In this document: one piece after another, positions 13,501-22,900 of the stretch
Position numbering within the stretch: the first letter of the stretch is position 1
Layout: each line of letters begins with the position of its first letter
Source of the DNA: Ascaphus truei
Taxonomy: Eukaryota > Chordata > Amphibia > Anura > Ascaphidae
Reading direction: 5' to 3'
NCBI GenBank assembly: GCA_036426205.1
Contig: CM071579.1
Location: forward strand, 20,074,782-20,138,781
DNA: 64,000 bases
Notes under the pieces: generated by a model
Database searches by the model: none
Told to the model about the DNA's origin: nothing
Seen by the model: only the letters and a program-made list of their open reading frames with translations
Translations under genes and position numbers: made by a program

Positions 13501-14461
13501 GAGCCCGTGTGGGGACAGCGCAGTTAGGCCCCAAACTGCACCTTGGCATGGGTGGGATACCTCTCAATAACAGCAGGAGCTTCTAAAATCACTCCCCACA
13601 ATGCTTTGCAACCACAGGTGCAGTTTGAGGCCTTAAGTGTGTGTTCCCCCCCACCGGGCTCAGGACACTTTGCTGCCTGGGATCGCTCACACAGTAGCAA
13701 TAAGATTTATTCATTAGGGGTTCACAGAACAAATATTGTCTAGCAGGGGGTGCAGTGTGTAAGAAAGGCTGGGGACCGCTGACAGATCTAGCCTTCTACC
13801 GGCTGCCCACTGGCTGCTGCAGGGAATCCCCTGTGGTTTGGTTCTAACAAACATTAAATGACCTCGCTATGCCCCTTCTTAGTTGCTTTCAATATTGCTT
13901 AGAAGTGGAACTTTCCAATATTTAGAAAATGCTGTTCAAATGTATTGACAGAGACTGATAACATTTATTTTTATAGTGTTTGAAATATTTCACAGTATAA
14001 AAAACGGTCTTCTTATTTGTATGGGATTTTGATCCTGTTTGGCTGGAAGTCACGGGGGCCAAGAGCCAAATGACATTTTTCTACAATAGTCATCAGGATA
14101 TTTAAGGAAAACCTCAGCAGTCTCAAGTGTATAATGAACATTTTAAGTAGGTATTGCTTCAACCAGCATGTATGAATCCTTTTACCCTCACCTCTAAAAT
14201 AGCCGTAATATTGCAGGTGAGTGCGCATAAAATTCTCATAAGGGTCCAGGAAGAGCTGCAATAGGAAAAAGGAAACGGTCACAAGCCTAGCAAGGCCACA
14301 ATGTACGGAGGCTCGCAATGTACGGAGGCTCGCAATGTACGGAGGCTCGCAATGATCTTTCCCATCACTGCGGGACTGAAGTGTAATATCACTATATGTC
14401 TGTACTGATTTCAATGGGAACATACCTCCTGTTTCAAGTCTGTCCTCAGAGCCGGGTACAT
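4408..14461 (-). CDS. AGBL2: AGBL2 (cytosolic carboxypeptidase 2), coding exons 1-10, 3' part missing
   Basis: This is a zinc metallocarboxypeptidase of the M14D (CCP) family, which trims glutamates from tubulin tails; family members act at centrioles and cilia. The coding exons join as 14461-14426, 14255-14192, 13396-13271, 11090-10902, 10284-10177, 9361-9211, 7893-7111, 6326-6167, 5041-4915 and 4508-4408. Every junction has GT-AG ends and matching phase, giving 615 in-frame codons. The N-terminus ([12 protein letters not shown] then DPYENFM) aligns with human AGBL2 as I recall it, which separates it from AGBL3. The N-domain signature [12 protein letters not shown] is at about 213-224. Zinc and substrate motifs are intact: HPGE at 404-407, GRDLNR at 459-464, DFHGH at 498-502 and the catalytic Glu-573 in YTMESTFGG. 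The gene is therefore predicted active. The C-terminal tail (about 250-300 residues in human) must lie left of the window, beyond the 72-bp array. All introns are full of repeats. Confidence 0.95.
4893..4906 (+). repeat. G homopolymer beside AGBL2 exon 9 donor
   Basis: A 14-G run ends eight bases from the exon 9 donor, on its intronic side (a C-run in AGBL2 sense). Confidence 0.8.
4915..5041 (-). CDS. AGBL2: AGBL2 coding exon 9 (catalytic glutamate)
   Basis: The exon lies between TTTTCCAG| and CTTG|GTGAGT. It encodes [19 protein letters not shown], then [20 protein letters not shown]. The Glu in MESTFGG is the general base of the family. Phase fits the flanking exons exactly. Confidence 0.95.
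5165..5781 (+). repeat. 24-bp minisatellite in AGBL2 intron
   Basis: About 25 copies of CAACCGGCTCTCTGGGAAAA/GCCA-type units, with few indels. Because 24 is a multiple of three and the unit lacks stops, almost every frame reads through; this is not protein evidence. It begins 124 bp upstream of exon 9's acceptor. Confidence 0.95.
5782..6166. other. AGBL2 intron with short 21-bp repeat
   Basis: CACGAGCCATGTCGCCC-type units repeat three times at 5960-6020; nothing else recognised. Confidence 0.6.
6167..6326 (-). CDS. AGBL2: AGBL2 coding exon 8 (third zinc ligand)
   Basis: The exon lies between CTTCAG| and GACAAG|GTATCT. It encodes [19 protein letters not shown], then NIFMYGCN and [17 protein letters not shown]. 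The DFHGH motif supplies the third metal-binding histidine. Confidence 0.96.
6327..7110. other. AGBL2 intron 7, nothing firm
   Basis: Short open frames on both strands lack recognisable features. TTGATCGATTCACAAATTTC near 6844 may belong to a decayed transposon. Confidence 0.4.
7111..7893 (-). CDS. AGBL2: AGBL2 coding exon 7, large catalytic exon
   Basis: This 783-bp exon lies between ATACAG| and AAAAG|GTGAGA. It runs from [14 protein letters not shown] through [21 protein letters not shown] and [14 protein letters not shown]. It then carries the zinc motif ARVHPGE (His-404, Glu-407), [17 protein letters not shown] and GRDLNRN. It is uninterrupted and covers roughly residues 225-485, closely similar to human AGBL2. 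Confidence 0.97.
7894..8178. other. AGBL2 intron 6, part next to exon 7, nothing recognised
   Basis: Intronic DNA between the exon 7 acceptor and a hairpin MITE. No feature beyond the splice acceptor. Confidence 0.5.
8179..8383. mobile_element. Hairpin MITE with about 38-bp inverted termini
   Basis: CCTTATATCAACGTAATCAT then TATTTTATTTGCAGGTAA at the left pairs with TTACCTGCAAATAAAATAAT then GGTTACGTTGATATAAGG at the right. The centre contains GACCCGACGAAGGGG and AACCGTTTCGCCCGG. Confidence 0.8.
8440..8503 (+). repeat. (CATA)n microsatellite
   Basis: About 16 CATA/CACA tetramers in an AGBL2 intron. Confidence 0.95.
8696..8979 (+). repeat. 37-bp minisatellite in AGBL2 intron
   Basis: Units of CACACACCAACACAACACGG plus CATCGCATCAAAGGCAC, followed by a variant carrying CATCTACAGAAACTCAAGCA. 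Confidence 0.9.
9211..9361 (-). CDS. AGBL2: AGBL2 coding exon 6 (CCP N-domain)
   Basis: The exon lies between GATTGCAG| and AGAGT|GTGAGT. It encodes residues about 175-224, ending in [19 protein letters not shown], the hallmark of the CCP N-terminal beta-sandwich domain. The start of the exon is poorly conserved, but phase 1 in and phase 2 out fit both neighbours. Confidence 0.92.
9450..9626. mobile_element. Palindromic hAT-like MITE, copy B
   Basis: Ends CAGGGGAGG and CCTTGCCTG, arms TCAGGATAACCCTGCTTCAG and CTGAAGCAGGGATATCCTGA. Flanks GTCTAAGG and ATCTAAAT are compatible with a decayed 8-bp duplication. Confidence 0.75.
9815..10095. repeat. GC-rich dispersed element in AGBL2 intron
   Basis: AAGGCCGCGATTATAGTGCC opens the block and CGCGCGGCCTAAG closes it. 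It contains TGATGTCACGCGCG and the GGTTC(13 nt)GAACC palindrome (9934-9956). Same family as 31476-31785. Confidence 0.6.
10177..10284 (-). CDS. AGBL2: AGBL2 coding exon 5
   Basis: The exon lies between GCATAG| and CCAG|GTAATA. It encodes [17 protein letters not shown] and then GTVLYEISP, equivalent to human EWAPPQPEYFYQPKG and GTVVYQL. Confidence 0.93.
10285..10901. other. AGBL2 intron 4, nothing recognised
   Basis: Ordinary intronic DNA; no clear repeat or reading frame. Confidence 0.5.
10902..11090 (-). CDS. AGBL2: AGBL2 coding exon 4
   Basis: The exon lies between CCTTAG| and ATTG|GTAACT and encodes about residues 76-138. It includes [16 protein letters not shown] and [17 protein letters not shown], the last matching human PRWPIECEVIKENIHHI. 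Confidence 0.93.
11303..11475. mobile_element. Palindromic hAT-like MITE, copy C, with 8-bp TSD
   Basis: Ends CAGGGCG and CCCCTG. Direct repeats GTCTAGAT (11295-11302) and GACTAGAT (11476-11483) flank it, 7 of 8 identical, fitting the hAT superfamily. Confidence 0.82.
11484..11890. other. AGBL2 intron 3, unique-looking stretch
   Basis: AT-rich DNA without recognised elements. Confidence 0.5.
11891..12773 (+). repeat. 49-bp minisatellite in AGBL2 intron 3
   Basis: About 18 units of GAGAGGGTTGGGGATCCTTA, CAATGCATCTGATCTCAGAC and GCGCTATTA. The array resumes at 13097-13150 beyond an insertion. Confidence 0.93.
12774..13096. mobile_element. Insertion splitting the 49-bp array
   Basis: Begins TAGGGTGACCAGATGTCCCG, with further CCCGGTTTAGCCGGGACAG, and ends GGGGTGAGCGG. 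GGTTCCTTACAAT occurs on both sides (12761-12773 and 13097-13109), either a 13-bp target duplication or simply neighbouring satellite units. It holds three GGGGGCGGGGCCAGCTGCAG sub-repeats. Confidence 0.55.
13097..13150 (+). repeat. 49-bp minisatellite, last unit
   Basis: One further unit of the 11891-12773 array after the insertion. Confidence 0.85.
13271..13396 (-). CDS. AGBL2: AGBL2 coding exon 3 (low-conservation linker)
   Basis: An open 126-bp segment lies between CTTCAG| and TTT|GTAAGT, with phases that fit exons 2 and 4. It encodes a hydrophilic, acidic linker (about residues 34-75, including [13 protein letters not shown]). Similarity to human is weak; the call rests on phase, splice sites and position. 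Confidence 0.75.
13397..14191. other. AGBL2 intron 2, nothing recognised
   Basis: Contains no clear repeat. A long minus-strand open frame across 14013-14651 is interrupted by real exons and is not itself a gene. Confidence 0.5.
14192..14255 (-). CDS. AGBL2: AGBL2 coding exon 2
   Basis: The exon sits between TTGCAG| and GAG|GTGAGG and encodes [20 protein letters not shown], matching the conserved AGBL2 N-terminal block [17 protein letters not shown]. It starts in phase 0 and ends in phase 1. Confidence 0.93.
14296..14351 (+). repeat. 17-bp tandem repeat in AGBL2 intron 1
   Basis: Three copies of AATGTACGGAGGCTCGC. Confidence 0.9.
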
Positions 14462-14507
14462 GGCAGCGTTGGTACATCTGACTGTGTGCAGCTATGTGAG
14501 TGTCCAG
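14426..14507 (-). CDS. AGBL2: AGBL2 first coding exon (5'UTR plus residues 1-12)
   Basis: A pyrimidine-rich acceptor ends at 14508 and the exon runs to the donor GAG|GTATGT. The ATG at 14461-14459 has G at -3 and starts [12 protein letters not shown], matching the human start MFPALETHLKQ. The acceptor upstream of the ATG implies a further non-coding exon towards the MTCH2 promoter. An out-of-frame ATG lies 16 nt upstream, at 14477. Confidence 0.85.
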
Positions 14508-14734
14508 CTGAGAGAGGAGGAGGAGGAACATCAGGAAAGAGTGCTCCGTTTTGGATGAGACCCCTTTCCGGTGATACTCACACCTAATAAGTACGGCTGT
14601 CTCCCAGTGAGTGGTATTACCTCCTAAAGAAGTGAAGCTGCATTGTAGCAAGTGATACTCTTAATGAGTGAGTCTGCCTCCATACTGACACTACACAGGG
14701 AGGAACACCTTCCACTGAGTGATACTCACTATTG

Positions 14735-16645
14735 GGTAAGGTTTCTCTGTGTGAGGCTGCCTCCCAGTAACACTCACTTCAGAGTGAGGCTGCTCCCCAG
14801 TAACATTCACTTCAGAGTGAGGCTTCTCTACCAGTAACACTCACCTCAGAGTGAGGCTGCTCACCAGTAACACTCACCTCGGAGTGAGGCGTCTCTACTA
14901 GTAACTCTCACTTCAGAGTGAGGCTTCTCTACCAGTAACACTCACTTCAGAGTGAGGCTGCTCCCCAGTAACATTCACTTCGAAGTGAGGCTGCTCTCCC
15001 CCCAGTAACACTCACCTCGGAGTGAGGCTGCTCCCCAGTAACACTCACCTCGGAGTGAAGCTCTCCCAGTAACACTCACCTCGGAGTGAGGCTGCTCCCC
15101 CCAGTAGCACTCACCTCGGAGTGAGGCGTCTCTACTAGTAACCCTCACTTCAGAGTGAGGCTTCTCTACCAGTAACACTCACTTGCAGAGTGAGGTCTGC
15201 ACCCCAGTAACATTCACTTCGAAGTGAGGCTGCTCTCCCCCCAGTAACACTCCCTCGGAGTGAGGCTGCTCCCAGTAACCTCACCTCGGAGTGAGGCTGC
15301 TCCTCCCAGTAACACTCACCTCGGAGTGAGGCGCTCCAATACACTCACCTCGGAGTGAGGCTGCTCCCCAGTAACACTCACCTCGGAGTGAGGCTGCTCC
15401 CCAGTAACACTCACCTCGGAGTGAGGCTGCTCCCCAGTAACACTCACCTTGGAGTGAGGCTCTCCCAGTAACACTCACCTCAGAGTGAGGCTGCTCTCCC
15501 CCCAGTAACACCCACCTCGGAGTGAGGCTGCTCTCCCCCCAGTATCACTGACCTCGGAGTGAGGCTGCTCTCCCTCCAGTATCACTGACCTCGGAGTGAG
15601 GCTGCTCCCCCCAGTAACACTCACCTCAGAGTGAGGCTGATCTCCCCCCAGTAACACCCCTCGGATGAGGTGCTCCCCCCCCAGTCACTACCTCGAGTGA
15701 GGCTCTCCACAGTAACACTCACCTCGAGTGAGGCTGCTCCCCCCAGTAACACTCCCCTCGGGAGTGGACTGCTCCCAGTAACACTCACCTTGGAGTGAGG
15801 CTCTCCAAGTAACACTCACCTCGGAGTGAGGCTGCTCCCCCCAGTAACACTCACCTCGGAGTGAGGCTGCTCCCCAGTAACACTCACCTTGGAGTGAGGC
15901 TCTCCCAGTAACACTCACCTCGGAGTAGGCTGTCTCCCGCCCCAAAACACTCACCTCGGAGTGAGGCTGCTCCCCCAGTTAACACTCCCTTGGAGTGAGG
16001 TGCTCCCCAGTAACACTCACTTGAGTGAGGCTGCTCCCCAGTAACACTCACCACTCTCGGAGTGAGGTGCTCCACCAGTAACACTCACTTCGAGAGGTGC
16101 TCCCCCAGTAACACTCACCTCGGAGTGAGGCTGCTCCCATAACACTCCCCTGAGGAGGCTGCTCCCCAGTAACTCACCTGGAGTGAGGCTGCTCCCCAGT
16201 AACACTCACTCGGAGTGATGGCTGCTCCCCAGTAACACTCACTTCGGCGCGAGGCTGCTCCCCCAGTAACACTCACCTCGGATGAGGTGCTCCCCAGTAA
16301 CACTCACCTCGGAAGTGAGGCTGCTCCCCAGTAACACTCCCTCGGAGTGAGACTGCTCCCCAGTAACTCACCTTGAGTGAGGCTGCTCCCCAGTAACACT
16401 CACCTCGGAGTGAGGCTGCTCCCCCAGTAACACTCACCTCGGAGTGAGGCTGCCTCCCCAGAACACTCACCCTCGTATTGAGCTGCTCCTCCGCAGTAAC
16501 ACTCACCTCGGAGTGAGGCTGCTCCCCAGTAACACTCACCTCGGAGTGAGGCTTCTCTACCAGTAACACTCACCTCGGAGTGAGGCTTCTCTACCAGTAA
16601 CACTCTCCTCGGAGTGAGGCTGCTCTCCTGTGACAGTGTCACTCC
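14735..16645 (+). repeat. 33-bp array in AGBL2 5' leader, carrying splice-donor consensus
   Basis: The unit is AGTAACACTCACCTCGGAGT plus GAGGCTGCTCCCC, roughly 55 copies. Read on the AGBL2 sense strand each standard unit contains CCGAG|GTGAGT, an 8-of-9 match to the U1 donor consensus, preceded by GGAGCAG|. The core CTCAC...GTGAG is also an inverted repeat. Both edges are regular; 15650-16480 is riddled with small indels. The array lies between the inferred non-coding first exon and the first coding exon. Confidence 0.92.
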
Positions 16646-16689
16646 GCAGTGAGTGAGGCGGCACTCCCAGTGAGTAAGATATACACTCC

Positions 16690-16897
16690 CCCACAGTGAG
16701 TGACCCCCGAGCCCTCTCACTCACTCCGCCTCCTACAAACACCCGCGGTTGCCAGGCAACGCCGCGCCTCCGGTCACGTGCCCCTCCCTTCGCTTCCGAT
16801 CACGTGCTCCCCCTGCTCTTCCGGTCCCCCTGGTTCTCCTTGATGCCGTGACCCCCCCACCCCCCGTCACGTGACGTGAGCAGCCGCGCGCTTAATC
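16690..16897. promoter_or_regulatory. Candidate divergent AGBL2/MTCH2 promoter
   Basis: This GC- and CpG-rich stretch directly precedes the MTCH2 start and faces the AGBL2 5' leader. It holds three CACGTG E-boxes (16775-16780, 16801-16806, and 16868-16873 within GTCACGTGAC), an ETS-type CTTCCGG (16818-16824), and the palindrome GTTGCCAGGCAAC (16748-16760), which fits the RFX X-box pattern. No TATA box is seen. Promoter activity is inferred from position and motifs. Confidence 0.7.
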
Positions 16898-16984
16898 ATG
16901 GCGGACACGGCGAGTCAGGTGCTGCTGGGCTCCGGCCTGACCGTGCTGTCTCACCCGCTCATGTACGTCAAGCTGCTGGTGCAG
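16898..16984 (+). CDS. MTCH2: MTCH2 exon 1
   Basis: The ATG at 16898 (context AATCATGGCG) opens [15 protein letters not shown] and the exon ends LLVQ|GTGAGT. It matches the human start [15 protein letters not shown]. Ends in phase 0. Confidence 0.96.
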
Positions 16985-19900
16985 GTGAGTGCGCACTCGC
17001 CGGGGTCACACTGTGTGTGCGGGTCAGTGAGGTAGGGTCAGCCTGGCAGAGGTAGGGGTCAGCCTGGAAGAGGTAGGGGTCAGCCTGGCAGAGGTAGGGG
17101 TCAGTGAGATGGGGCCAGCCTGGCAGAGGTAGGGGTCAGTGAGATGGGGTCAGCCTGGTAGGGGTCAGTGAGATGGGGTCAGCCTGGTAGGGGTCAGTGA
17201 GGTGGGGCCAGCCTGGCAGAGGTAGGGGTCAGTGAGGTGGGGCCAGCCTGGCAGAGGTAGGGGTCAGTGATGCAGTGATGTGGGGGTCAGCCTGGCAGAG
17301 GTAGGGGTCAGCCTGGCAGAGGTAGGGGTCAGTGAGATGGGGCCAGCCTGGCAGAGGTAGGGGTCAGTGAGGTGGGGCCAGCCTGGCAGAGGTAGGGGTC
17401 AGTGAGGTGGGGCCAGCCTGGCAGAGGTAGGGGTCAGTGTTGTGGGGTCAGCCTGGCAGAGGTAGGGGGTTAGTGATTTGGGGTCCATCTTGTTGATTCT
17501 TAGCACCTCAGTCTCACTAATAAAAAAATCAATACTTGGTGGTGTTGCCCCACTTTTTCCTGCCTAGGATACCATTTAATAGGAGAACCCATTAGATCAT
17601 TAGACCCCCGGCGCTCCTTTATATTTAGTTTCTATAACAAGTCGTTTGTAATACAGCCCTTTGCTGTATTGGCCTTTACGGCCAGGCTGTTCCATGACCA
17701 CCACTCTTTCCTGTGACGAAATCCTCCCTTGCATTTTCCCAGAGCCTCTCGCCCTCCAGATTTGGAGCCTGACTCCTCTCTGGTCTGGTAAGTTTAGGAC
17801 CATCCCCGCCATTAGTGACGTTTCATTCCAATAACACGAGTCTCTGTCTGAGTGACGTCGTTTTGGGTCCCCTGGTGTCGGAACCATTTATAAGTGTGCT
17901 GAAGTTTCCCATCGCTCAAAATCATCATCCTAGCACTGACGTTTCGCGTTTTCTAGCCCACGGTCATCCTCCGAGTGTCACCAAGAGATGTGTTTGAGGA
18001 AGAACTCCAAAATAATAAGTATGATAGGGCTTTCGGTGGAGAAAGATCTAACAGACAGCCAGTGTGTGATGAAGGGGTTGGTACTACAAAACATCACATT
18101 GCCGCCTCATTGCAGGAGGTCGTCACTGTCGTGATTTTGATTCTTGTACATTGTTATATTATTATTTTAAATAGGTAGAACCTATTTACCAGCTATTGAT
18201 TTGTTCAGCCTTCTTTAACTGGCAGCTAAATAAGGGGACAGCAGGTTACATTTAAAAAAGTGTTCAGCCTGGTCCCAAGATGCCATCCTAACCCTAACAT
18301 ACCAGCCTAAACTTTTACCGTAACCCTAATATCCAGCCTTGTCCTAATATGCCATCCTAACATGAAAGCTTAACCCTTGTCTTAACCCTAATATCCAGCC
18401 TGGGTCCAATATGCCATTCTTACCCTAACATACCAGCCTAACTTTTACTGTAACCCTGACATAACAGCCTAAACCTTTACCTTAACCCTAATATCCAGCC
18501 TGATCCTAATATGCCAGCCTAACATGCCAGCCTGACCCTTACCTTAACCCTAACATGCCAGACTAACCCCAACATGCCATCCTAACCCCAACATGCCAGA
18601 CTAACCCTAACCAGCACTCACTAAATCATTGGAGATAATCATTGCCAGGTGACTAAGGGGGAGCAGGTTATGGAGACGGCTGCTGTGTAAATTGGCACTT
18701 CCTTTTCAATATAGGATGTGATGTTGTTAGTGTGAGTGCCTCTGTCCTGCATCAATATCTGAGTGCTCACTCTACATGTCCTGAAGACCATCATCGGGGT
18801 GCTGACATGTCCCTTCCCTAGTAAGGCCCCATATCCGGGTCCCTGTGATATTTGTGACTTCTGCTGCCGTTCTTTCTAAATATATTCCTCGAGTTTTGAG
18901 CAAGATATATTAGTAGTGTAAGCACCGCACACACACCCTTCGTTGCAGCCTCGCCTGGCTCTGAACAGGTCAACGTGTTTTAATAGCTTTCCAATTTTAA
19001 ACCCCAGATCTTAATTAAAAAAATGCACAAAAGCAGATTCCCAGGGATATGATACATAAGGGGTAATACTATATACACAGAGCAAAATAACGAATATCAG
19101 CTCCAGAAGCAAAAAGGTAAGTGAAATCAAATAAGTCTTTTAAATTGATAATAGCAATGTCCGGTATATACAGTAAAATTATAGATGCAGGGAGAGGGGA
19201 GAAAAACCAAGGGTTTAAGCAAGGTTTTTGTTTCGGGTAATACTATATAGTCTGAAGTGACAGTCCGAGCAGTTTTTCATCTGAAAATACCATAGACTTC
19301 AAAGGAAAATCTTTAACTTGGCAAGACTGGGGCTACTGGTAACAGTGTGGCTAAAAGGATGGGCCACTTGTATTTACATTATAATTTCGGGTCATGTCGT
19401 TTAGGATGTTGTTGGATACCTCTGTTCTGTTTCCTGTGTGTTTTTAATAGCCAAACAAAATTCACATCCCTTAAAAAAATCCCACTGTTTAAATCTAATT
19501 CACCTGCATATTTAAAGAGCTATTGGCAACAAAATACCTTTTGCTATATATTGGTGTGCCTGTGTATCTTTGCACAGCTTTGTTTGGGAGGATGTCTGTG
19601 GCAGTGGATGCAGTACACGATTTGCAGGGTGGGGTTCTTGCAGCTAAGGGTAGTGAGACTATCACATAGTGCCATGCTTTCCTATTCCTGTTAATCCTGT
19701 GGAATTGAAGCAATCCCGGGACACGTTTTGGTGACCTCACAGTCGCTGAACCCGCAGGGTAATTATTACCCTGCCCGGGCACATGTGTAGTGTAAAAGTC
19801 CAAAGCAAACGCAATAGATGAAAGGTGAATGTTCTTATTGCCTTGACTGCTTCGGTGCTGATGTGACCCTGTTCCGCAGTGTTTAATGGCCCCATAAGTC

Positions 19901-22900
19901 AGTACAAGCATATGGAGTACAACGTTTTCGTTGGTCTGCGCATACCTGCCTGAATTCGGGGGTGATGTAAACACAACCTGTCATCCTAATATTGTTTTGA
20001 ACATCGTTTAAGGTTTGGTTTCAAAAAGCTATGTCCCTTGCATGTGGGAGTCTTCTAACGCGCTCCTTCTGCCTTAATTAAAAATCACAACACAATAGCA
20101 CACGCACCAATATTTACACACTTTTGTTGCCTATTTCTAACCACTTTATTTGTCACCACTTTTGCGCTTGTAGCCTATACACTGTTGCTTCTTCTTCGAA
20201 GTAATATTTCACATGTATGTGCTGGCGAGGACTGTGAAGAAATGTCGTGTTGTAATCTTTGATCTGATAAAGCAGAAGAAGGCTGAGGCCTCGGTGTACA
20301 ACGCCCAATACTTTATTCCTACCTCAAACAGACATCCTCTAGTGAATTCACAAGGGGCGTAGCCAAGCCTTTTAATCCAGCCAAACGTTTTGGCAAATGG
20401 CCAGTTTTAACTCCCTGGTTCTATATTGTTTACCAAATCTATGCCATGGAAAAGGGTTTGTGCCTTTTTGACCATTCTCCCTTGCACACCATCAGAGCTT
20501 CAGATCTCAAACCAAGGAAGAATGAAAGGGACGTCACAACGTTTGGAATAAAATGGTATTCCATTATAATTGCAATGGCATGTTTATGCCATGTATATAC
20601 GTATGTATCCATGCATGCAAGTTTAACACGGCATTTGTCTGCTAGAAAGCTAGACGTGTGTAATAACACATCCTGCAGATTTGATATTATGCTGTCTAAC
20701 TCACTTGGGATTTGTTTCTCAGAAAGCCGTTCCTTTCCTCGCCTAGTTCCTGTTTGCCTCTAAAATCCCTGCCCTTCTGTGCCTGGCTTGTCCTGTTCAT
20801 TAGTCTTGACTTTGCGGTGGTCTTCTTGATTTTCGGAGGGTCCAGTCACCATCACTTGACTGTGTGAGGGATTGTGGGTCCAGTGAAGGATTTCCGTCAC
20901 GTTCGGGAAGCCGGCAGGACAAGTGTCCTTGGTACCAGGGCACAAATCCCTCCGGTTGTAGAAGAAATGTTTCCTCCTGGGTCTCGCCCGCGTCAGACAT
21001 TCCGCAAACAGCTTGTCGCACTCGCACGCCATCCTGCCGCACACACCGGAAGAAGTGCAGCGCGTCTGCGATCCATCGCACGAGTAATGATAAAGCTGCC
21101 ATTTCACCTTGCTGTGGCACTTCAGCGAAACCCTGGAATGGTAATAACAGCAGTCGTGAAGGAAGCAGCATCGGTCCACAGCATCAACCGCCACGCCTGA
21201 GCCGCCTGTGCCACAGTAACACCCATACAGGTTGATGCCAAACAGAGGGACTTTAAGTCTCTCTCTGTAGCACCAGAGGGTCGCTACCATATCCAGGACA
21301 CCGCGTTTTTGACGGGTGAAGCCATGGGTACAATTGCAGATCAATGCAAGCTGGAGAAGCAGTGCACAGGCCAGGATAAAGATCACGGCTTTCTTCATGG
21401 CAGCCTTTGTTGAATGAAATCCAAGCTCTTCCTGCGGAGAGAGCCATAACTATTACATTATAACATGCCGGAGTGTTCTTCTTTCCGATGCTGTGTCCAC
21501 CCCCCATGTATTTCAGAACCCCCCAACTAACCCCTTGCTGTACCTGGTGCTGGCAGGTGCTGCTTTCCTGCTAGGTGCCTTCTCTGGTTTGTTCTTCATG
21601 CGCTGCTGCGCTGTTCTCTGTGCTGTTCGTTACTTTTGGGCAGCCCTTTTTTAATGGATGTTGCTTTGCCAGAATATACCACTCTGTGTCCTTATGCTTT
21701 GAGACGCCATTAACCCTTTCTGAGCTGAAGCATTTGTCGCTCTCCGCATTCGATTTCTGCGCCACTAGCTTACAACGAAAGGTCCTACCCACAGCCGGCC
21801 GTAAACGGGGAGAGGCGATGTGAATAACAGCTTGTGAGTTGTGGTGTTTTTTTATTTCGACGCAGTGTCTCCTCCATGAAAGGGTTATTTATGTCAGAGC
21901 ATGTGTGCTGCTCATGGTTTTGGCAGGTGCTGGAAAGAGACTAAATATAATGTATTTGTTTTTCATACCCAGCAATTAAACCCGAGAGTCCTGACATGAG
22001 CTCTGGTGGCTGAGAACAGATCCAACATCCAGTGTCTGCTTCTCTCTTAAGATCGCCAGACTTAAAGCTGCAGACCAAGCAATATCCTACATGTGTATTT
22101 TTTTTTTTTTTTAATCAATTCTGTACTATGAGAAAATAGTTGTAACTCTGAATTACATGTTTAATGTATTATAATGTAGCAAGCATTTTATGTTTCTATA
22201 GCAACCGTTTACAAAGTCACATCCCCTTCCTCTTCTGAAACAGGCTCTGGCACACCCCTTTTTGAGCCCTGCCCTCTCTCTAGCAGTGCAGCAATTGTAT
22301 CTAGTGACTGCCTGGTCACATGATCTTCCCCACAGAACTTTGCATCTTTGGTCCTCTTCTGCTGCACTGACAGGACATTTAGTGAACCCCGAGCCGAATC
22401 TTCGCCGATCAATCACAGGAGAACGGATTGATCGGCAACTTAGCTAATTATTTAACATTCTGTGGAGTATATTGATGCACATATTAAAGAGGGGGGTGGG
22501 GGGGGGGGAACTCTGGCAGCTTAGACTCGTGCTTTAAGGCTGCGGTCCCAGTCACCGCCACAGCGCACGGCTCGGCGTGCGCTGTGCTATCAAGCCCCGC
22601 CCCCCCAGTCCGGCCGGTCCCAGTCCCTACCTTGTCGCGCACCTTTCCCCAGTGGCGCGCGACAGGTTTTCAGGGAGGCAGGAGAATTTGAATTCGACAT
22701 CTACGACGGAGGCGTGGCCACGCCCCCGCCGGCGGTTCAGCCAATAAGGGCGAACCAGTCGCAGGACGTCATGGCCACGCCCCTGCAAACCCACAGCCAC
22801 GCCCCCTCCCGTCGCAAACCTTCCCTCTCCCCCCAGACCGCAGATCGCGGTGTAGCGCTGTGCACGTGGACGCCCTCCCCCCCCCCCCCCCCCCCCCCCC

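Noticed and set aside
14013..14651. 212-residue minus-strand frame as a separate gene
   Set aside because: It runs through two real AGBL2 exons and the intron between them; splice sites and conservation support AGBL2 instead.
18255..18615. Interstitial telomeric repeat
   Set aside because: CCCTAA words are embedded in longer units with CCAGCC and ATATCC; there is no continuous TTAGGG tract.
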